Source of the DNA: Chrysomallon squamiferum
Lineage: Eukaryota > Mollusca > Gastropoda > Neomphalida > Peltospiridae
Length of the DNA: 64,000 nucleotides
Assembly (NCBI GenBank): GCA_012295275.1
Contig: CM022672.1
Coordinates: forward strand, 2,275,943-2,339,942
Direction of reading: 5' to 3'
In this document: in pieces, positions 60,465 to 64,000 of the stretch
Position numbering within the stretch: the first letter of the stretch is position 1
Layout: every line of letters starts with the position of its first letter
Translations under genes and position numbers: made by a program
The notes under the pieces: model-generated
What the model was told of the DNA's origin: nothing
Databases searched by the model: none
Seen by the model: only the letters and a program-made list of their open reading frames with translations

Positions 60465-60545
60465 AAGAAGAAAAACAAAAAGAACAATAATGATAATAAT
60501 ACTGATGACAGCAGCAACAACAATAATAACAACAACAACAACAAC
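60390..60545. repeat. (AAT)n-(AAG)n-(AAC)n triplet tract
   Basis: GAT/AAT triplets, then about 13 AAG triplets, then AAC/AAT triplets. Opposite-strand poly-Leu/Ile frames are artefacts. Confidence 0.9.
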
Positions 60546-61240
60546 TAGCATCTCAGCAAATCAGTAATCATCATAACATCATCATAAGTAATTAATTCTA
60601 ATAACTGTTTGAAAAAATTAAACTATTTACGTTCGGACTAAGCCGATGATGTCGGAGGTCATCTCTTATTAATCTTTCCACGTTACATACGTTCGTATCA
60701 ACATGCACGTTTTGCTGAAGGTAACTGACACCCACCACTCCATCCCATTGTCTCCCGCGCGTCTGTTAGTGACACGCTGCTGGGTCCAGGATATACCCCC
60801 AGCATTAACAAGCCCCCTTACTTTATCAAGTCTGTGCAAACAATACCGAGGATCAGGGAGGGCATTCTTCTTCCTTCTATTTTTAAGAGCATATTTAACT
60901 GTTAGGAAGAACTATTTCGTAGCAATGTCGTTATGTAATATTGTGTGGGAAGTTGATTTATCATGCATCGCTGTCTGTAATGATGGGATTCAGCTCAAGG
61001 CTCTGTGCAGTGGATACTTGTAAAACCGATGGGAGTTGGCAGGAGAGGAGTGGATATGTGAGACCGACTGTTAGACGTGTTGAAGATAAAAGGTATGGTG
61101 AAATTGATGTTAACGACTTTATTTTTTTTTTAACATGTGTATTTTTGATGATGTTTTCTTTTTTTCTTTCTTTTTTTTTTCTAACTTTCTTTCAGTTTCT
61201 TTTTCTCTCTCTTCCTCTAATAATAAAAATATTTAAACAC

Positions 61241-61345
61241 ACATACATACATACATACGCGCATACATACATACACACATACATACATACGTACATACAT
61301 ACGTACACACATACACACATACATACATACAAACATATAAACACA
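61241..61345. repeat. (CATA)n tract
   Basis: CATA with CGTA and CACA variants over about 105 bp. Confidence 0.92.
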
Positions 61346-61820
61346 CACATAGACAACATATACACAAACTTACAGTAGATGAAATAGATTTAAATATAAT
61401 TAATAAACCTACTGAAAAATAAAACACTTCAATTAACTGCTAATTACGTACAGCAGTTAATTATTAGCGGAGAGCCTAGATTTATCAATCAGTATATCCT
61501 AACAACATAACTGAGATACTGAACTCTGTCACATCTGTTAGAGACAAGTAAGGAAGGATGTGTTCAGTATTAAATAAAACAAACTAGTATTTAATGAAGG
61601 AAATCGCGTTTTAATCGCCCATCGAGTCTTTCCGTTTGCGGCAAGTGTAACTCTTAAGGCAATTAATTTAATAATTTTGTTTCTTGGTATTTTGCTCAAA
61701 GACAGTTTGTAGAAACGTCGACTAGATTAGTATGTTAAGTGCGCTTATTAACTGATATTTTAATAGGGTGATTTAGACCGTTAATATGTTAATATATGTA
61801 TGTATGTATGTATATGTGGG

Positions 61821-61856
<36 letters not shown>

Positions 61857-64000
61857 TATACATATATATAATATTATTATTATTATTATTACTGTATATA
61901 GAAAAAAGGTAAACGATATATACTTTGTAAAGATCTATGATTCATATAATAAAATATGACTATTATATTACTAAGCACAAAATAAAGAAACAAATAAGTA
62001 AATGAACTATTATTACCAAAGCAAAGCAACAAATAAGGTAATAAGTAAAGAAATAAAGAAGTACAAATTAATCATTAAATAAATAAGCAAAAATAAAAAT
62101 AAAAATAATAAAAGATAATAAATGAATAAATAAAAATTATAAAATAAAATTTAAATAAAACAAAACGGAACAAAAAGAAAAGAAAAAAAAAAAATAATAA
62201 TAAAATAATAAATATATAAAATAAATAACTCAATAAACAAATGAATATATAAATAATAAACTAGAAATAAAATAAAATAAAATTAAATAAAAATAAAATT
62301 AAATTAAAATTAAAATTAAAACAAATTAAAATGAAATATAATGAAATAAAATAGCACCGCTAAACGAATATTAATCCCCGCGAAAGCGAACGTTACTGTA
62401 AAACGTGAACTAGCAGTTACAAATTACATACACACATGTGAAAGTAACAATTACATATGTTACACGGTAGGGAGCAGTACAGAGAGAGTCTGGGCGTTAA
62501 TGAAGCACGTGTATTGACAGACGCGATGGGAACCAGACATTTTGTCGGCCTGAAACATTTTGGAGCTCTTTGATAGCACAGGCTGTTACGTGACGCGTTA
62601 AACTGTTAATTTGTCAACAACAACATTCTTTTAAGAAAGAAAATAACTGACTGTAAGAGCAAGAAAAAAAAAAAAAAAAAAAAAAAGAAAAGAAAATGAA
62701 GGAAAAGAGAGAGAGAGAAAAAAAATTGTAGAAGAACTGAAAAGAAGGATAAAGAAGGACAAACGAAAGTTCAATGTTTAAAAGCAGTGTAGCGTAGGGA
62801 CGCTAAAAGAAAAGAAAAATAAAGTATATGAAAAAAAAAGAGAGAGAAAAAAATAAATTACAGAAAGTTAGAAAAAGCTCCTTCTTGTTCGTTTCTGTTA
62901 GCAAGTTCGCTTCTGACTTTTTTCTTTTCTTTTCTTCTTCTTCTTCTTCTTCTTTTTTTAATGATTTATTTATTTATTTATTATTTTTTTATTTTTGCAA
63001 ACTATCGTAGTGTTTAACAATATGGTTAAATTAATATATAAAACCCCTCCCAAAACTCAAAATGATTATAGGTCATGTAAAACAAGGAAAATGATTATAG
63101 TACAGTGAATTATAATATCAAGTGAAATCATTCTTCACAGCATACAAATGGAGGCATGACAGGACAGATATAGCGTATTTACTTGTATAATTGAAAAAAC
63201 AAAAAGAACAGAAACAATAAATATTAAATAATTAAAACTGTATGTTTTATAGACGGCTTGTTATAAAAAATACTGCAACTATTACAATAACTTCAATGTC
63301 GAATCCATTTTCTTAAAGAAATAATTATATGAAAGGAAATTAAAAACATTTAAATATACAAATATTGAAACAAAATAAAATAAAATGAAATGAAACAAAA
63401 TGAAATAAATAACAACTTTTGAAAATGCGAAAAATGAAAAAAAAAAAATGAAAAAATGAAAAATGAAGAAAAAAAGAAAAGAAAAAAACACACCGCAAAA
63501 CATTACAAACTGGACCTACCGCATTGCAGCGACAAAATAATGCGTGAATAATTTTAACATCATCATCTCAAAAAATAATATATATATATACATACTACTG
63601 ATATAGGAAGGAACAATTCATTGACGAAGCAGGAAACTGAGGTTGTTTTCCTTTTGACTAACACGTTCAGACGTCAGTGCCTCGAATTCCAGTCCGGCTG
63701 GAACTGGTTCTGTTTTTTACATGGGTGTTGAATGGAATTTTTATGTTTTTATTACAATGCCCCTTTGCGTCTTGGTCAGTAGAAATGTAGCCACAAATTG
63801 GCCATTTATGTGTAAACACACTTAAACAATACAAGATTACCTTCTTTTCCGGCTTATATTTTAAAGTCTGACTTCTGTTTTCCGTTCATTTATTGGACTC
63901 AGTTATGATAACATCATAACATATTCGTAGAACATTTCCATATACTCTCCGTGTTATTTTTATTTTCGCAATTTTTACTTATATATATATTTTAAATTCT

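Larger units (their letters stand above)
57363..64000. other. Gene-poor AT-rich right arm
   Basis: No supported gene, RNA gene or mobile-element coding sequence. It contains triplet tracts at 60390-60545, a CATA tract at 61241-61345, long A/T-rich runs at 61960-62350, and two small GC-rich pockets (58660-58700 and 59385-59440). Open frames at 57919-58182 and 60703-61023 look incidental. Confidence 0.55.

Noticed and set aside
60703-61023. 106-codon open frame on the plus strand
   Set aside because: No domain, signal peptide or splice context, and composition like the neighbouring non-coding DNA.

Overview
The window is animal nuclear DNA. It is AT-rich and dense in simple repeats, and it carries split genes with GT-AG introns, AATAAA poly(A) signals and no operon-like spacing. 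The gene families (secreted animal haem peroxidases and SLC22-type transporters) and the intron style suggest an invertebrate, most likely a lophotrochozoan such as a mollusc. That assignment is inference; no marker in the window fixes the species.

Layout: (1) 1-551, the probable last exon and 3' end of an unidentified gene entering from the left. (2) 2.8-33.0 kb, three animal haem peroxidase genes in tandem on the plus strand: perox-A (2792-9902, 13 exons, 645 aa), perox-B (13273-21167, 12 exons, about 610 aa but with a 1-nt frame break) and perox-C (25880-32768, 13 exons, 754 aa). All exon boundaries were reconstructed by hand; they keep frame and phase and match among paralogues. (3) 33.5-57.1 kb, three tandem SLC22-like major facilitator transporters on the plus strand: OCT-D (36645-43075, 568 aa), OCT-E (44629-50208, 570 aa) and OCT-F (52235-56957, 568 aa). 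Each has ten coding exons with identical intron phases (2,0,2,1,2,2,1,0,2). D and E also seem to share a TATA box and a non-coding first exon. (4) 57.1-64.0 kb, gene-poor repeat-rich DNA with no supported gene.

The peroxidases are predicted to be secreted, haem-containing and H2O2-using. The transporters are predicted plasma-membrane carriers for small organic ions. Nothing shows that the two families work together; they are two adjacent local expansions. The main points of interest are divergence inside each array: loss of the haem-ester glutamate in perox-A, a frameshift plus GC splice donor plus lost cysteine in perox-B, a relocated intron in perox-C, mosaic sequence-homogenised tracts among the transporters (exon 6 in D/E; intron 2 end plus exon 3 in D/F), and an unusual Glu-Gly at the transporters' presumed charge-selectivity position. 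I found no mobile-element coding sequence, tRNA, rRNA or CRISPR array.
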